From contig CANQWA010000009.1 of assembly GCA_947627445.1 (NCBI GenBank), positions 1 through 64,000 on the forward strand: DNA of 64,000 bases, written 5' to 3'. The first letter of the stretch is position 1. Every line of letters starts with the position of its first letter. Origin of the DNA: an uncultured Ruminococcus sp. (GTDB lineage: Bacteria > Bacillota > Clostridia > Oscillospirales > Ruminococcaceae). Below the pieces are notes generated by a model, which was not told where the DNA came from, ran no database searches, and saw nothing but the letters and a program-made list of their open reading frames with translations. Both the position numbers and the translations under genes were made by a program. Shown here one piece after another: positions 1 through 8,876 of this stretch.

Positions 1-485
1 TACCGGATGGTGTGACAAGTATTGGCTATATGGCATTTTCTGGCTGTACAAGTCTGACAGAGATCACCATACCGGATGGTGTGACAAGTATTGGCTATAT
101 GGCATTTTCTGGCTGTACAAGTCTGACAGAGATCACCATACCGGATAGTGTGACAAGTATTGGCGAGGTTGCATTTGATGGCTGCACAAGTCTGACAGAG
201 ATCACCATTCCGGATGGTGTCACATATATTAACTGGGGTGCATTTGAAGATTGCACAAGTCTGACAGAGATCACCATTCCGGATGGTGTGACAAGTATTG
301 ACGGCTGGGTATTTTCTGGCTGCACAAGTCTGACAGAGATCAACATTCCGGATGGTGTGACAAGTATTGGCGGCTGGGTATTTTCTGGCTGTACAAGTCT
401 GACAAAGGTCACCATACCGGATAGTGTGACAAGTATTGGCGAGGGTGCATTTGAAGGCTGCACAAGTCTGACAAAAATCACCATT
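1..485 (+). repeat. 69-bp near-identical tandem repeats encoding LRR units
   Basis: Unit 'ccggatggtgtgacaagtattggc...gcattttctggctgtacaagtctgacagagatcaccata' recurs every 69 bp about 7 times with few substitutions. Confidence 0.9.
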
Positions 486-869
486 CTGAATTCGGCATGT
501 GAGATCGGTGATAACGAGACCACCATTCCAGAGACGGCAGTCATTTATGGCTATACCAATTCTACCGCACAGGATTACGCTGCTGCATACGACCGTGAAA
601 TGATTTTTCTTGACAATGCCCCTGTGACAGTTTCTACCGGCGACTACGATAATGACGGCGAAATTACGATGAAAGATGCCTACCATGTCCTGGTGGCATC
701 CAGTCGGGTTTCCATGGGCATGGGACACGGACTGACAGACGAACAGTTTGCGATCTCGGATATTGACGGCGACGGCACCGTCACCATGAGCGATGCGTAC
801 TGGATTTTGCTGTACAGTTCCTATGTTTCTCTGGGACAAGAAATTACCTGGGAAGAACTGCTGAGCTGA
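3..869 (+). CDS. BspA-like leucine-rich repeat (LRR_5) protein with C-terminal type I dockerin; 5' end lies outside the window
   Basis: Frame is open from the window edge. 23-aa repeats 'IPDGVTSIGxxAFxGCTSLTEIT'; C-terminal 'GDYDNDGEITMKDAYHVLV...DIDGDGTVTMSDAYWILL' duplicated calcium-binding dockerin segments. Confidence 0.93.
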   Translation, partial: PDGVTSIGYMAFSGCTSLTEITIPDGVTSIGYMAFSGCTSLTEITIPDSVTSIGEVAFDGCTSLTEITIPDGVTYINWGAFEDCTSLTEITIPDGVTSIDGWVFSGCTSLTEINIPDGVTSIGGWVFSGCTSLTKVTIPDSVTSIGEGAFEGCTSLTKITILNSACEIGDNETTIPETAVIYGYTNSTAQDYAAAYDREMIFLDNAPVTVSTGDYDNDGEITMKDAYHVLVASSRVSMGMGHGLTDEQFAISDIDGDGTVTMSDAYWILLYSSYVSLGQEITWEELLS

Positions 870-888
870 GTTTTCATCGGATAACATG

Positions 889-925
889 TACCCCCGGAAC
901 GATCAAAAACCGTTCCGGGGGTACT
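889..925. terminator. Bidirectional hairpin between convergent genes
   Basis: gtacccccggaacg / cgttccgggggtac perfect 14-bp arms. Confidence 0.8.
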
Positions 926-934
926 GTCAGTTTC

Positions 935-1897
935 TCATAGATATCCCAGCGTTTTCAGAAGAAACAGCCATATGGTCAATGTAAAAGCACTGAGCAGAGT
1001 GGTCAGCATCACCGCACAAGCGGTAATGGTTCCCTTGTGATTCAGATTTTTCGACATGACAAAGCAGCTTCCTGTTGTCGCACTGCCCAGCATGATGAGA
1101 ATGGCAATCAGCTTTTCGCCCCGGAATCCCATCCAGATGGCAATGGGGAGGAATATGGCACAGAATAAAACCAGCTTGATACCGGCGATCCCGAAGGACA
1201 GGGGCAGCTTTTCCTTGGCATCGTGCAGCTGGAAGGAAGCCCCCAGTGCGATCAAAGACAAGGGCGTGGCAATGCTGCTGAGATAGGATACGGATTTGGC
1301 GAAAATCGCCGGCTGGGGAATTTTCAGCACCGCCCAGAGAATGCCGGCAAGGATGCCCAGGATGATGGGGTTGGTCAGGACATTCTTTGCCGTGGACAGA
1401 AAGAGTTTTCCGGGGGTGGTCTTTCCCTGTTCCCGGTTGGCTGTGACGGAGAGGATAATGACTGCTGCAACATTGTACAGTGGAACGGTACCGATGATCA
1501 TGAGCGCTGCCATGGTTGCCTGACCGTAAATATTATTGACAAAGGCAACCCCCAGAATGGCGGCGCTGCTCCGGTAGGATGCCTGAATGATCTCGCCTCG
1601 CTCCGCCTTGTCCTTGTGGAGCAGGGAAAGCAGAATGGCAATGGCAATACAGCAAGCCGTTGCGCCGAAGCAGAACAAGACAAATCTGGTGTCCCAGACG
1701 CTCTGGAAATCTGCTGTGGACAGATCCATGAAAAGCAATGCTGGCAGGGGCGCTTTAAAAACAAACTGGTTGAGCTTAGAAGTCGTATGTTCATCCAGCA
1801 GGCGACACTTTTGCAGCCACCAGCCAAATACCATGATGAGGAACACGGGGATCGTGCCGTTGAGACTAAAAATCAGATTGGAAATAAAATCCTGCAT
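935..1897 (-). CDS. AEC (auxin efflux carrier) family transporter
   Basis: ORF 935..1960; likely start at internal Met 'MQDFISNLIFSLNGTIPVFLIMVFGWWLQK'. Polytopic membrane protein of AEC type. Confidence 0.85.
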   Translation of the reverse strand: MQDFISNLIFSLNGTIPVFLIMVFGWWLQKCRLLDEHTTSKLNQFVFKAPLPALLFMDLSTADFQSVWDTRFVLFCFGATACCIAIAILLSLLHKDKAERGEIIQASYRSSAAILGVAFVNNIYGQATMAALMIIGTVPLYNVAAVIILSVTANREQGKTTPGKLFLSTAKNVLTNPIILGILAGILWAVLKIPQPAIFAKSVSYLSSIATPLSLIALGASFQLHDAKEKLPLSFGIAGIKLVLFCAIFLPIAIWMGFRGEKLIAILIMLGSATTGSCFVMSKNLNHKGTITACAVMLTTLLSAFTLTIWLFLLKTLGYL

Positions 1898-1954
1898 CGT
1901 GAGGTCACACTCGATTCTTTTGAAGGATATGATTACGCAGCCGTATTTGGACAG

Positions 1955-1997
1955 AAACACAAACAGCCCCGGCAGTTTCTCAGGGCTGTTTGTGTTT
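1955..1997 (-). terminator. Hairpin downstream of the NUDIX gene
   Basis: aaacacaaacagccc / gggctgtttgtgttt perfect 15-bp arms. Confidence 0.75.
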
Positions 1998-2013
1998 AGA
2001 ATCTGTCTTTCTA

Positions 2014-2424
2014 TCAGAATTCCTTGATTGCTGCCTTTGCTTTTGATACGATGTTTTTATCGTTTTCATAGGTAAGGATGGTAGAGGCGTAGCCGATATC
2101 CACCCAGCGGATCTCAGCGATCTCCTCTTCTTGGGGGGTAAAATCATAATTTTTGGCGCGTGCAATGAAATAGACAACGGTCTTGAGTGTATCCCGTTTG
2201 GGAAAATAAGAAACCGTTTCCCGGAAAGTGGGGTCAACCATGACTTCGATGGAAGTCTCTTCCCGGATTTCACGGACAGCAGTCTCAATTTCGGTTTCGC
2301 CGACTTCCATGTGCCCTTTGGGAAACGACCAGTGTCCGCTGTTAATATGCTTGATCAGCAGAATTTCGATGTTGCCGTGGGATTTGCGGTAGACGATGGC
2401 ACCGCATGATTTTTCGTGCTGCAT
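2014..2424 (-). CDS. NUDIX hydrolase
   Basis: Nudix box-like 'GHMEVGETEIETAVREIREETSIEV'. Confidence 0.92.
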   Translation of the reverse strand: MQHEKSCGAIVYRKSHGNIEILLIKHINSGHWSFPKGHMEVGETEIETAVREIREETSIEVMVDPTFRETVSYFPKRDTLKTVVYFIARAKNYDFTPQEEEIAEIRWVDIGYASTILTYENDKNIVSKAKAAIKEF

Positions 2425-2528
2425 GGGCTTTCTCCTTGTAGTGATGATTGGTTATATATAGTATATCACATTTTTTTGGTTTTGTCCATCCATTTTTTCA
2501 GACGTATATAAATCTCCGAAATTCCGAA

Positions 2529-2575
2529 AGGCAACACCACACAAAGCCGTCAGCATTCTTTGTGCGGTGTTGCCT
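2529..2575. repeat. Hairpin of the GCACAA..TTGTGC family
   Basis: aggcaacaccacacaaag / ctttgtgcggtgttgcct, 18-bp arms with one mismatch. Confidence 0.75.
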
Positions 2576-2651
2576 CAATTGCCGAGGATGCTCCACGCAG
2601 CGTGACGGCGTTTTGACAGGGGGCAAAAAATGATTTCTCTCCAAATTTTAC

Positions 2652-2680
2652 TTGACGAAATCGGAAAAAAGTAGTACAAT
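2652..2680 (+). promoter_or_regulatory. Sigma-A-type promoter upstream of pduL
   Basis: TTGACG-17 nt-TACAAT. Confidence 0.7.
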
Positions 2681-2714
2681 AAAAAGAACAAAGAATACTT
2701 AGGAGGGTTATACC

Positions 2715-3296
2715 ATGTCTGAAAAATTTATTGTCGAAACTTCTGCCAGACACGTCCATCTGACCGCTGAGGCATTTGCCGTCCTCTTCGGTGAAGGCAA
2801 AGAACTTACTGTCAAGAAAATGCTCTCGCAACCGGGACAATTCGCCTGTGAAGAACGCATTACCATCGTAGGCCCGAAAAAAGAACTCCCGGGCGTTTCC
2901 ATTCTCGGTCCGTTTCGCAAGGACAATCAGGTGGAATTGTCAGCTACAGACGCACGTTCCATCGGCATCTCTGCTCCGGTTCGTGAATCCGGTGACGTTG
3001 CCGGTTCCGGTGCGTGTAAACTGGTGGGACCCGCAGGTGAACTGGAGATCTCTGAGGGCGTGATCGTAGCAAAGCGTCACATCCACTTTACACCGGAAGA
3101 TGCTGAAAAATTCGGTGTCAAGGATAAGGACATCGTGTGGGTTCGGGTAGATACAGACGGCAGAAAGGCAATTTTAGGCGATGTTGTCTGTCGTGTATCT
3201 CCCAGTTATGCCACAGCCATGCACATCGACACAGATGAATCCAATGCCATTGGCGCACCCCGTGACCTGATGGGTGAGATCGTCACTGTGGACTAA
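2715..3296 (+). CDS. pduL: Phosphate propanoyltransferase / PduL-type phosphotransacetylase
   Basis: 'SARHVHLT', 'VAKRHIHFTPEDAEKFGVKDKD' and 'AMHIDTDESNA' motifs of the PduL family. Confidence 0.9.
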   Translation: MSEKFIVETSARHVHLTAEAFAVLFGEGKELTVKKMLSQPGQFACEERITIVGPKKELPGVSILGPFRKDNQVELSATDARSIGISAPVRESGDVAGSGACKLVGPAGELEISEGVIVAKRHIHFTPEDAEKFGVKDKDIVWVRVDTDGRKAILGDVVCRVSPSYATAMHIDTDESNAIGAPRDLMGEIVTVD

Positions 3297-3356
3297 GAAC
3301 CTGTCTTCATCAGAAATATGTGCGGAGATGCCTTAAGCATTTCTATGAGAACACAA

Positions 3357-3419
3357 GGGAAGCACGGATGAAATCTGATGTGCATCAAGCCGTCAAGCGG
3401 GATTTCATCCGTGCTTCCC
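3357..3419. repeat. Perfect 19-bp inverted repeat (hairpin) between pduL and the cellulase
   Basis: gggaagcacggatgaaatc (3357-3375) / gatttcatccgtgcttccc (3401-3419), 25-nt loop. Confidence 0.85.
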
Positions 3420-3518
3420 AAGTTCTAAGAGGCAAGATTTCTGGATTCTTGTCTCTTGCTTTTGATGTTTTAGAACTTGTCTTTACCGGAAAATGCACAT
3501 GGAAAGGAATGGAATGGA

Positions 3519-5633
3519 ATGAAACAATGGAAAAAGGCGGCGGCGCTTTTGCTGGCTGGTATGATGACAGCCGGCATCTTCAGCGGCTGCGGCAAGAATA
3601 CCGGAGAAAGCTCAATAGAAGAATCTTCTACCGAAGCGGTCACCGAAGCAGCTGCCACCGAAGCGGCTGCCACCGAAGCAACCACGACAACTACCGTACA
3701 TGTCAGCCCTACTGAAATGGTTTCCTCTACCCTTGGTACGGAGATCACGGATATTGACGCCATTCTCAATCGGGACACCACCAATACTTATAATGCAAAG
3801 CTCAGCGATTTTATTGAAGAGGGCGATGTGGTACAGTCCTTTACCTTTATTGTGTATTCTGAGGACGGTTCTTCCAGCCTGGGGAATTATAAGGGCGGCT
3901 ATGGTGTTTCCGTGACGGAGGACTGTGCCAGCGCCACAGAAGAGGGTTGGTATCAGGCGGCAGATTTTGAGCAGTCTCAGAACAGTGCCTATGCAGAATT
4001 CACCTGGAATGTTCCTGCCGAGATTCAGTCCAGCATTGACGTGAACGGCGAAGTCATGTTCGGACATTGGTGGAGCGGGGTACAGAGTGTACGGCTCAGC
4101 AGCATTGTCTGCACCTATAGCCGTACCAGAGAAGTGCCGGTGGACGGGACAAATGCAGTGACGCCCGGTCTGTCGCTGGATTACAGCAGCGAATCTGGAA
4201 AAACCGCCAATGTTTCCCTCACAGAATTGATGGGCAGCGAAGATGTGCTGCAAACCGTCACCTTTGATATCAGCAGCAGCGGTTCTCTGGGAAAATTCAC
4301 CGGGGCATTCGGCGTATCTGTAGAGGAGGGCGCAGACTGCGAAACCGATAAGGGCTGGTATCAGACCAGCAATGTCTGTGTTTTCACAGATGCATCCAAC
4401 CTGTCCTTGACATGGATATTGCCGGAGGATGTGAAGGCAGCAGTTTCTGCCGGCGGCGATGTGATGCTGGGCTATTGGTGGAGCGATCAGGCAACCATCA
4501 CCTTGGACAAAGTCAGCATCCGCTACAGCAATTGTACCGGAACTATTACGGAACCGGTTCAATCGGAAAATAACAGCGAAAGGGTAGAAAACAATGCCGG
4601 TGCGATTCCCACCAGCGAAGAAGTCGATGCCATGACCTCGGCACAAATCGTGGAACATATCAATGTGGGCTGGAATCTGGGCAATACCCTGGATAGCTAT
4701 AATACCAAATCCAAGGACACCGAGATCGGCTGGGGCAACCCCAAAACCACCAAGCAGATGATAAAAGCCGTACAGGATGCCGGCTTCAATGCCGTGCGCA
4801 TTCCTGTGACCTGGGGAGAGCATATGTCCGATCAGGGAGACATTGACACAGACTGGATGGCACGTGTCAAAGAAGTGGTGGACTATGCCTATGACTGCGG
4901 TCTGTATGTGATCCTGAACGTACACCACGACGATTATCTCTGGCTGACACCCACCAATGCCAAGCTGGAATCCGACCGGACTGTGCTGTGTCATATCTGG
5001 GAGCAGATCTGCGCAGAATTTCAGGACTACGATCACCGTCTGATCTTCGAGGGCATGAATGAACCTCGTGTGGTAGGCTCTGCCACGGAATGGACAGGCG
5101 GCACAGCAGAGGAACACGAAGTGATCAATCAGCTCTATCAGGCATTTGTGGATACGGTACGTGCTTCCGGCGGAGAAAACCAGGAGCGGACACTGATTGT
5201 CAGCTCTCATGCGCAGTCTATCACAGAAACTGCTGTCAGCGCCGTGAAGGTACCAGACGATTCCCATGTGATTGTTTCCATTCACAGCTATGCGCCCTGG
5301 GATTTCTGCGGCGAAGAATCCTCCCGTTCTGACTGGGGCAGTGATGCAGATCAGGCAGAACTGGACAAAAATTTCCAGTATCTGGATGATATGTTTATCC
5401 GCAAGGGCGTTCCGGTGATTATTGACGAGTTCGGCGCAGTGAACAAAAACAACAACACATCGGCACGTGCGGCATGGTATCGCTATTATATCACCAGTGC
5501 CAAAAAACATGGCATCAAGTGTTTTGCCTGGGACAATGGAATTGCATCCGATGGCTTCGGGCTGCTGGACCGGGAGAATTGCACCTGGTACTATCCGGAG
5601 ATTGTGCAGGCAATGATAGACGCTGCCTCATAA
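3519..5633 (+). CDS. GH5-type endoglucanase, predicted lipoprotein, with two N-terminal CBM-like modules
   Basis: Lipobox 'LLLAGMMTAGIFSGCG'; GH5 signatures 'NVGWNLGNTLDSY', 'IFEGMNEPR', 'PVIIDEFGA'. Two paralogous ~110-aa modules end in '..GHWWSGVQSVRLSSIVCTYS' and '..GYWWSDQATITLDKVSIRYS'. Confidence 0.92.
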   Translation: MKQWKKAAALLLAGMMTAGIFSGCGKNTGESSIEESSTEAVTEAAATEAAATEATTTTTVHVSPTEMVSSTLGTEITDIDAILNRDTTNTYNAKLSDFIEEGDVVQSFTFIVYSEDGSSSLGNYKGGYGVSVTEDCASATEEGWYQAADFEQSQNSAYAEFTWNVPAEIQSSIDVNGEVMFGHWWSGVQSVRLSSIVCTYSRTREVPVDGTNAVTPGLSLDYSSESGKTANVSLTELMGSEDVLQTVTFDISSSGSLGKFTGAFGVSVEEGADCETDKGWYQTSNVCVFTDASNLSLTWILPEDVKAAVSAGGDVMLGYWWSDQATITLDKVSIRYSNCTGTITEPVQSENNSERVENNAGAIPTSEEVDAMTSAQIVEHINVGWNLGNTLDSYNTKSKDTEIGWGNPKTTKQMIKAVQDAGFNAVRIPVTWGEHMSDQGDIDTDWMARVKEVVDYAYDCGLYVILNVHHDDYLWLTPTNAKLESDRTVLCHIWEQICAEFQDYDHRLIFEGMNEPRVVGSATEWTGGTAEEHEVINQLYQAFVDTVRASGGENQERTLIVSSHAQSITETAVSAVKVPDDSHVIVSIHSYAPWDFCGEESSRSDWGSDADQAELDKNFQYLDDMFIRKGVPVIIDEFGAVNKNNNTSARAAWYRYYITSAKKHGIKCFAWDNGIASDGFGLLDRENCTWYYPEIVQAMIDAAS

Positions 5634-5823
5634 TCCGAACTTGCTGCACGATCCGATTCTTGTTGTGCAAATTGTATAATTCAGCAGGATGCAAACTGGC
5701 GAAAACGTAGAAACTCGTGATTTTTGAAAAAAATTTTCACAAAAACGTGCATTTTTTCGTGAAGTGTGCTATAATGATGGTAGTGATTTTGCTATTTACT
5801 GCAATAAGATTGGAGGCATTTCA

Positions 5824-6444
5824 ATGAGTCATCGAGTGATCACAATTGAAAGAGAATATGCCAGCGGCGGCAGAGAGATCGGAGAGATGGTTTCCCAGCG
5901 TCTGGGCATCCCTTGCTACAACCGGGAGATCTTAGAAATGGCGTCAGAGCGCTGTGGTGTTTCGCCGGAATATCTGGAAACGGCGGAAGAAGCTGCACCG
6001 AAAAGCTTTTTGTATACCCTGATGCTGACATCCAGTCCTACACGTTCGATTGAGGAAAATCTGCCCTTGTCTGACAAGGTGTATATCATTGAGACGAATA
6101 TCATACGGGAATTGGCAGAGCAGGGAGACTGTGTCATCGTAGGCCGCTGTGCCAGCTATATTTTGCGGGATAAGGAAAAGCTGTTCAATGCATTTATCTA
6201 TTCGGACATCCAGTCCCGGTGTGAGCGTGCTGTGAAAGAATATGGTGTTGATGCCAAAAAAGTGGAGGCAATGCTGCGCAAGACGGATAAGCGGCGTGAG
6301 ACGTTTTATAGTATCAATACCGGCGGTAACTGGTATGACAAATCCAATTATCATATTTGCCTGAACAGCGGCATGCTGGGTCTGGAATTATGTGCCGATA
6401 TTATTGTCAGCACCGTCAAGAGTACGATTTATCAGATGATATGA
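5824..6444 (+). CDS. Cytidylate kinase-like family protein
   Basis: 'MSHRVITIEREYASGGREIGEMVSQRLGIPCYNREIL' typical of the AAA cytidylate-kinase-like family. Confidence 0.85.
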   Translation: MSHRVITIEREYASGGREIGEMVSQRLGIPCYNREILEMASERCGVSPEYLETAEEAAPKSFLYTLMLTSSPTRSIEENLPLSDKVYIIETNIIRELAEQGDCVIVGRCASYILRDKEKLFNAFIYSDIQSRCERAVKEYGVDAKKVEAMLRKTDKRRETFYSINTGGNWYDKSNYHICLNSGMLGLELCADIIVSTVKSTIYQMI

Positions 6445-6663
6445 TGGGTATGAGCAGAAGCCAGCTTCGGGATGTGCCGGGGCTGGTTTTTTGTGCCGTG
6501 GGCAAAGCGCGCCGCACGGCATTTTTTTCGCCAATCCCTCCAAAAACGATGCCAAATCACCAAGATTCTGGTCAAACCCCGGGTAATCGCCCTTTCCTTT
6601 GTTAAAATAGCACAAAATGGACAAACAAAGTTTGTCAAAAAAGTAAATTATAAACAAAATCCC

Positions 6664-6692
6664 TTGACGAGAGAAAAAAAGTGTGCTATAAT
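6664..6692 (+). promoter_or_regulatory. Promoter of the major pilin gene
   Basis: TTGACG-17 nt-TATAAT. Confidence 0.75.
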
Positions 6693-6845
6693 AAATTTGC
6701 AATCGCGGGAGAGAACGTTGATAAGCCTCCTGCCAAAATCGAGTGCCTTTCCCCTGCGGATGCCGGCTTTGAAGCAGATGGACGGCGGACTCCAAAAAAC
6801 AAATTCAACTGATATTTTTTTATTCTTTGAAAGGTGGAATTACTT

Positions 6846-7328
6846 ATGAAGACCCCAAGCATGATGATGAATGAAGTTTTAAAGAAGAGAGCCAAGAAGA
6901 ACAAGAAGGGCTTCTCTCTGGTAGAGTTAATTGTTGTATTGGTTATTATGGCAATTCTGATTGCAGCTCTGGTGCCGTCTCTGGTTGGTTACATCCGTCA
7001 GGCAAGACAGTCTACTGCTAAGGATGAGGCTGCTGCTGCAGTATCTGCCGCTCAGACTATCGCTTCTTCTGCTTATGCCGATCCGAGCAGCACATATCAC
7101 AACAACTCTTCTGCCGGTGATGTTACGATCTCTGATTTTGGTGACACTGCTGAATTTGATGCTACAAGTGAAACTAACTACGTAGATGCGATCAAAGAGT
7201 TGGCTGAAGTAGATGGCACTATTAATGCAGTTAAGTTGACTGGTGGTCGCGTGAGCGACCTTGAATATACAACAACAAATGGTCAGCAAGTTAATTATAA
7301 CGGCAGGACATACACTGTTGCCTCCTAA
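6846..7328 (+). CDS. Type IV pilin (probable major pilin)
   Basis: Prepilin motif 'KKNKKG|FSLVELIVVLVIMAILIAALVPSLVGYIRQAR'; small, Ser/Thr-rich C-terminal domain. Confidence 0.92.
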   Translation: MKTPSMMMNEVLKKRAKKNKKGFSLVELIVVLVIMAILIAALVPSLVGYIRQARQSTAKDEAAAAVSAAQTIASSAYADPSSTYHNNSSAGDVTISDFGDTAEFDATSETNYVDAIKELAEVDGTINAVKLTGGRVSDLEYTTTNGQQVNYNGRTYTVAS

Positions 7329-7393
7329 TTGGATACTTTTGTTACTGCCTAATTCTAAAACTAAATTCTGAATCCAAATCATACCGAGTAATG

Positions 7394-7435
7394 CAGAGCA
7401 TTCAGCACTTTGGGTGCTGGATGCTCTGATTTTTT
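7394..7435 (+). terminator. Rho-independent terminator after the major pilin
   Basis: cagagcattcagcac / gtgctggatgctctg followed by attttttc. Confidence 0.88.
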
Positions 7436-7459
7436 CAGACATTTTTTGCACATTTTCTC

Positions 7460-7488
7460 TTTACAAATGTCATTTTTGGGTGTATAAT
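7460..7488 (+). promoter_or_regulatory. Promoter for the downstream pilus assembly operon
   Basis: TTTACA-17 nt-TATAAT. Confidence 0.7.
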
Positions 7489-7569
7489 AGGTTCTGGAGA
7501 AGCGTCTCCGCTGTTATGCCGGAGGGCGGGCTGTCCCGCCGAAAAACCATCACGGGAGAGTGAGAAAGA

Positions 7570-8814
7570 TTGCCAAAATATAGTTATCGGGCACAGGCAA
7601 TGAGCGGAAAGGTGGTACGCGGCACACAGGCTGCGACCGACCCCGAAGCGCTGCTGACCGCCCTCAAAGAAAAAGACCTGTTTTTGCTGGAGTATAAGCA
7701 GGCGTCTGCCACCGGCTTTGGCTCTAAGCTGAAATCTGCCGAGCTGACGGACTTTTGCCGCCAGCTGGGTACCCTGCTGAATGCCGGCGTATCGGTGATT
7801 CAGGCGTTTAATATCATCTCCAACCGTGAGAGTATATCCAAGTTTGCGAAAAAATGCTTTGCGGAGATCACCACGGACCTGAAACACGGCAAATCTCTGT
7901 CAGAGGCGATGGCAGATCAGGGAAAAGTATTTCCCGAGCTGCTCATCAGCATGGTGCGTTCCGGTGAAGCCAGCGGTAAGATCGGCGACACCTTCCTCTC
8001 CATGGGACAGCATTTCCAAAAGCAGAATCGGATCAAAAAGCAGGTCAAGAGCGCTATGATGTACCCCATTGTGCTGCTGATTCTGCTGATCGGTGTTATC
8101 ATTTTGATGTTTACCTTTATTCTCCCCATGTTCGGCGATATGTTTACGGATATGGAGCTGCCTCTGGTGACACGAATCTTTATGGCAATGAGTAATTCCA
8201 TGACCCATTACTGGTACATCTATATTATTGCAGCGGTAGGTCTTGTGGTAGGTGTGATTTTCCTTCTGCGAACTCCGTCCACCCGGTTTGTCATTGACAG
8301 AATGATCGTCACCATTCCCAAGATCGGTTATCTGGTGCGCATTGTGTATACTGCCAGCTTTTCCCGGACATTGGCTTCCCTGTATACCAGCGGTCTGTCT
8401 ATCGTCAACGCCATTCAGATCTCCCGGGACACGGTGAATAACAAGTATTTGCGTTCCCAGTTTGACAATTGTATCCGAAGCATCCGTACCGGTAACGCCC
8501 TGTCCGATTCCATTCGTGGGATGACGGGATTTGACAGCAAGCTTTCCGATACCATTCGGGTCGGCGAAGAAACCGGTAAGCTGGACGACATGTTGATCTC
8601 TTCCGCAGATGACTATGAATATGAATCCGATTCTGCCATCAAATCTCTGATGTCTGTGATCGAGCCGATTATGATTTGTCTGCTCGGTCTGGTGGTGGCG
8701 ACAGTTATGATCTCCGTACTGGTACCCATGTATTCCATGTACGGCAATATCGATGCAACCTCCGGCGCAATTCTGCCCTTTATCTGGAATTGGATCACAA
8801 GAGGGAGAGTCTGA
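7570..8814 (+). CDS. pilC: Type IV pilus inner membrane platform protein PilC / GspF family
   Basis: 'DFCRQLGTLLNAGVSVIQAF', 'MVRSGEASGKIGDTF', duplicated T2SSF domains; TTG start. Confidence 0.93.
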   Translation: MPKYSYRAQAMSGKVVRGTQAATDPEALLTALKEKDLFLLEYKQASATGFGSKLKSAELTDFCRQLGTLLNAGVSVIQAFNIISNRESISKFAKKCFAEITTDLKHGKSLSEAMADQGKVFPELLISMVRSGEASGKIGDTFLSMGQHFQKQNRIKKQVKSAMMYPIVLLILLIGVIILMFTFILPMFGDMFTDMELPLVTRIFMAMSNSMTHYWYIYIIAAVGLVVGVIFLLRTPSTRFVIDRMIVTIPKIGYLVRIVYTASFSRTLASLYTSGLSIVNAIQISRDTVNNKYLRSQFDNCIRSIRTGNALSDSIRGMTGFDSKLSDTIRVGEETGKLDDMLISSADDYEYESDSAIKSLMSVIEPIMICLLGLVVATVMISVLVPMYSMYGNIDATSGAILPFIWNWITRGRV

Positions 8815-8876
8815 TTTTTCATTATCGCATTCGCCATCCGCAACCGTGACAAACATCATGAAGGAGATAAAACCGT

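Noticed and set aside
1-485. CRISPR-like regular repeat spacing at the left edge
   Set aside because: 69-bp units are contiguous coding LRR repeats in one open frame; no unique spacers.
1223-1999. 258-aa plus-strand ORF opposite the AEC transporter
   Set aside because: Composition (GxxQxxGNG, Cys-rich) is typical of antisense translation. The minus strand is a convincing membrane transporter.
3612-5510. 632-aa minus-strand ORF opposite the GH5 gene
   Set aside because: Antisense of a clearly coding, signature-bearing gene. The translation is Cys/His/Arg-rich with no recognisable motif, typical of shadow ORFs.
6700-6845. c-di-GMP riboswitch upstream of the pilin
   Set aside because: Leader does not show the conserved GEMM-I or c-di-GMP-II core that I can recognise; reported only as an unassigned leader.
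7900-8859. 319-aa minus-strand ORF over pilC, rich in His/Gln/Asn
   Set aside because: Antisense shadow; looks like a metal-binding protein only because of reverse-complement codon bias.
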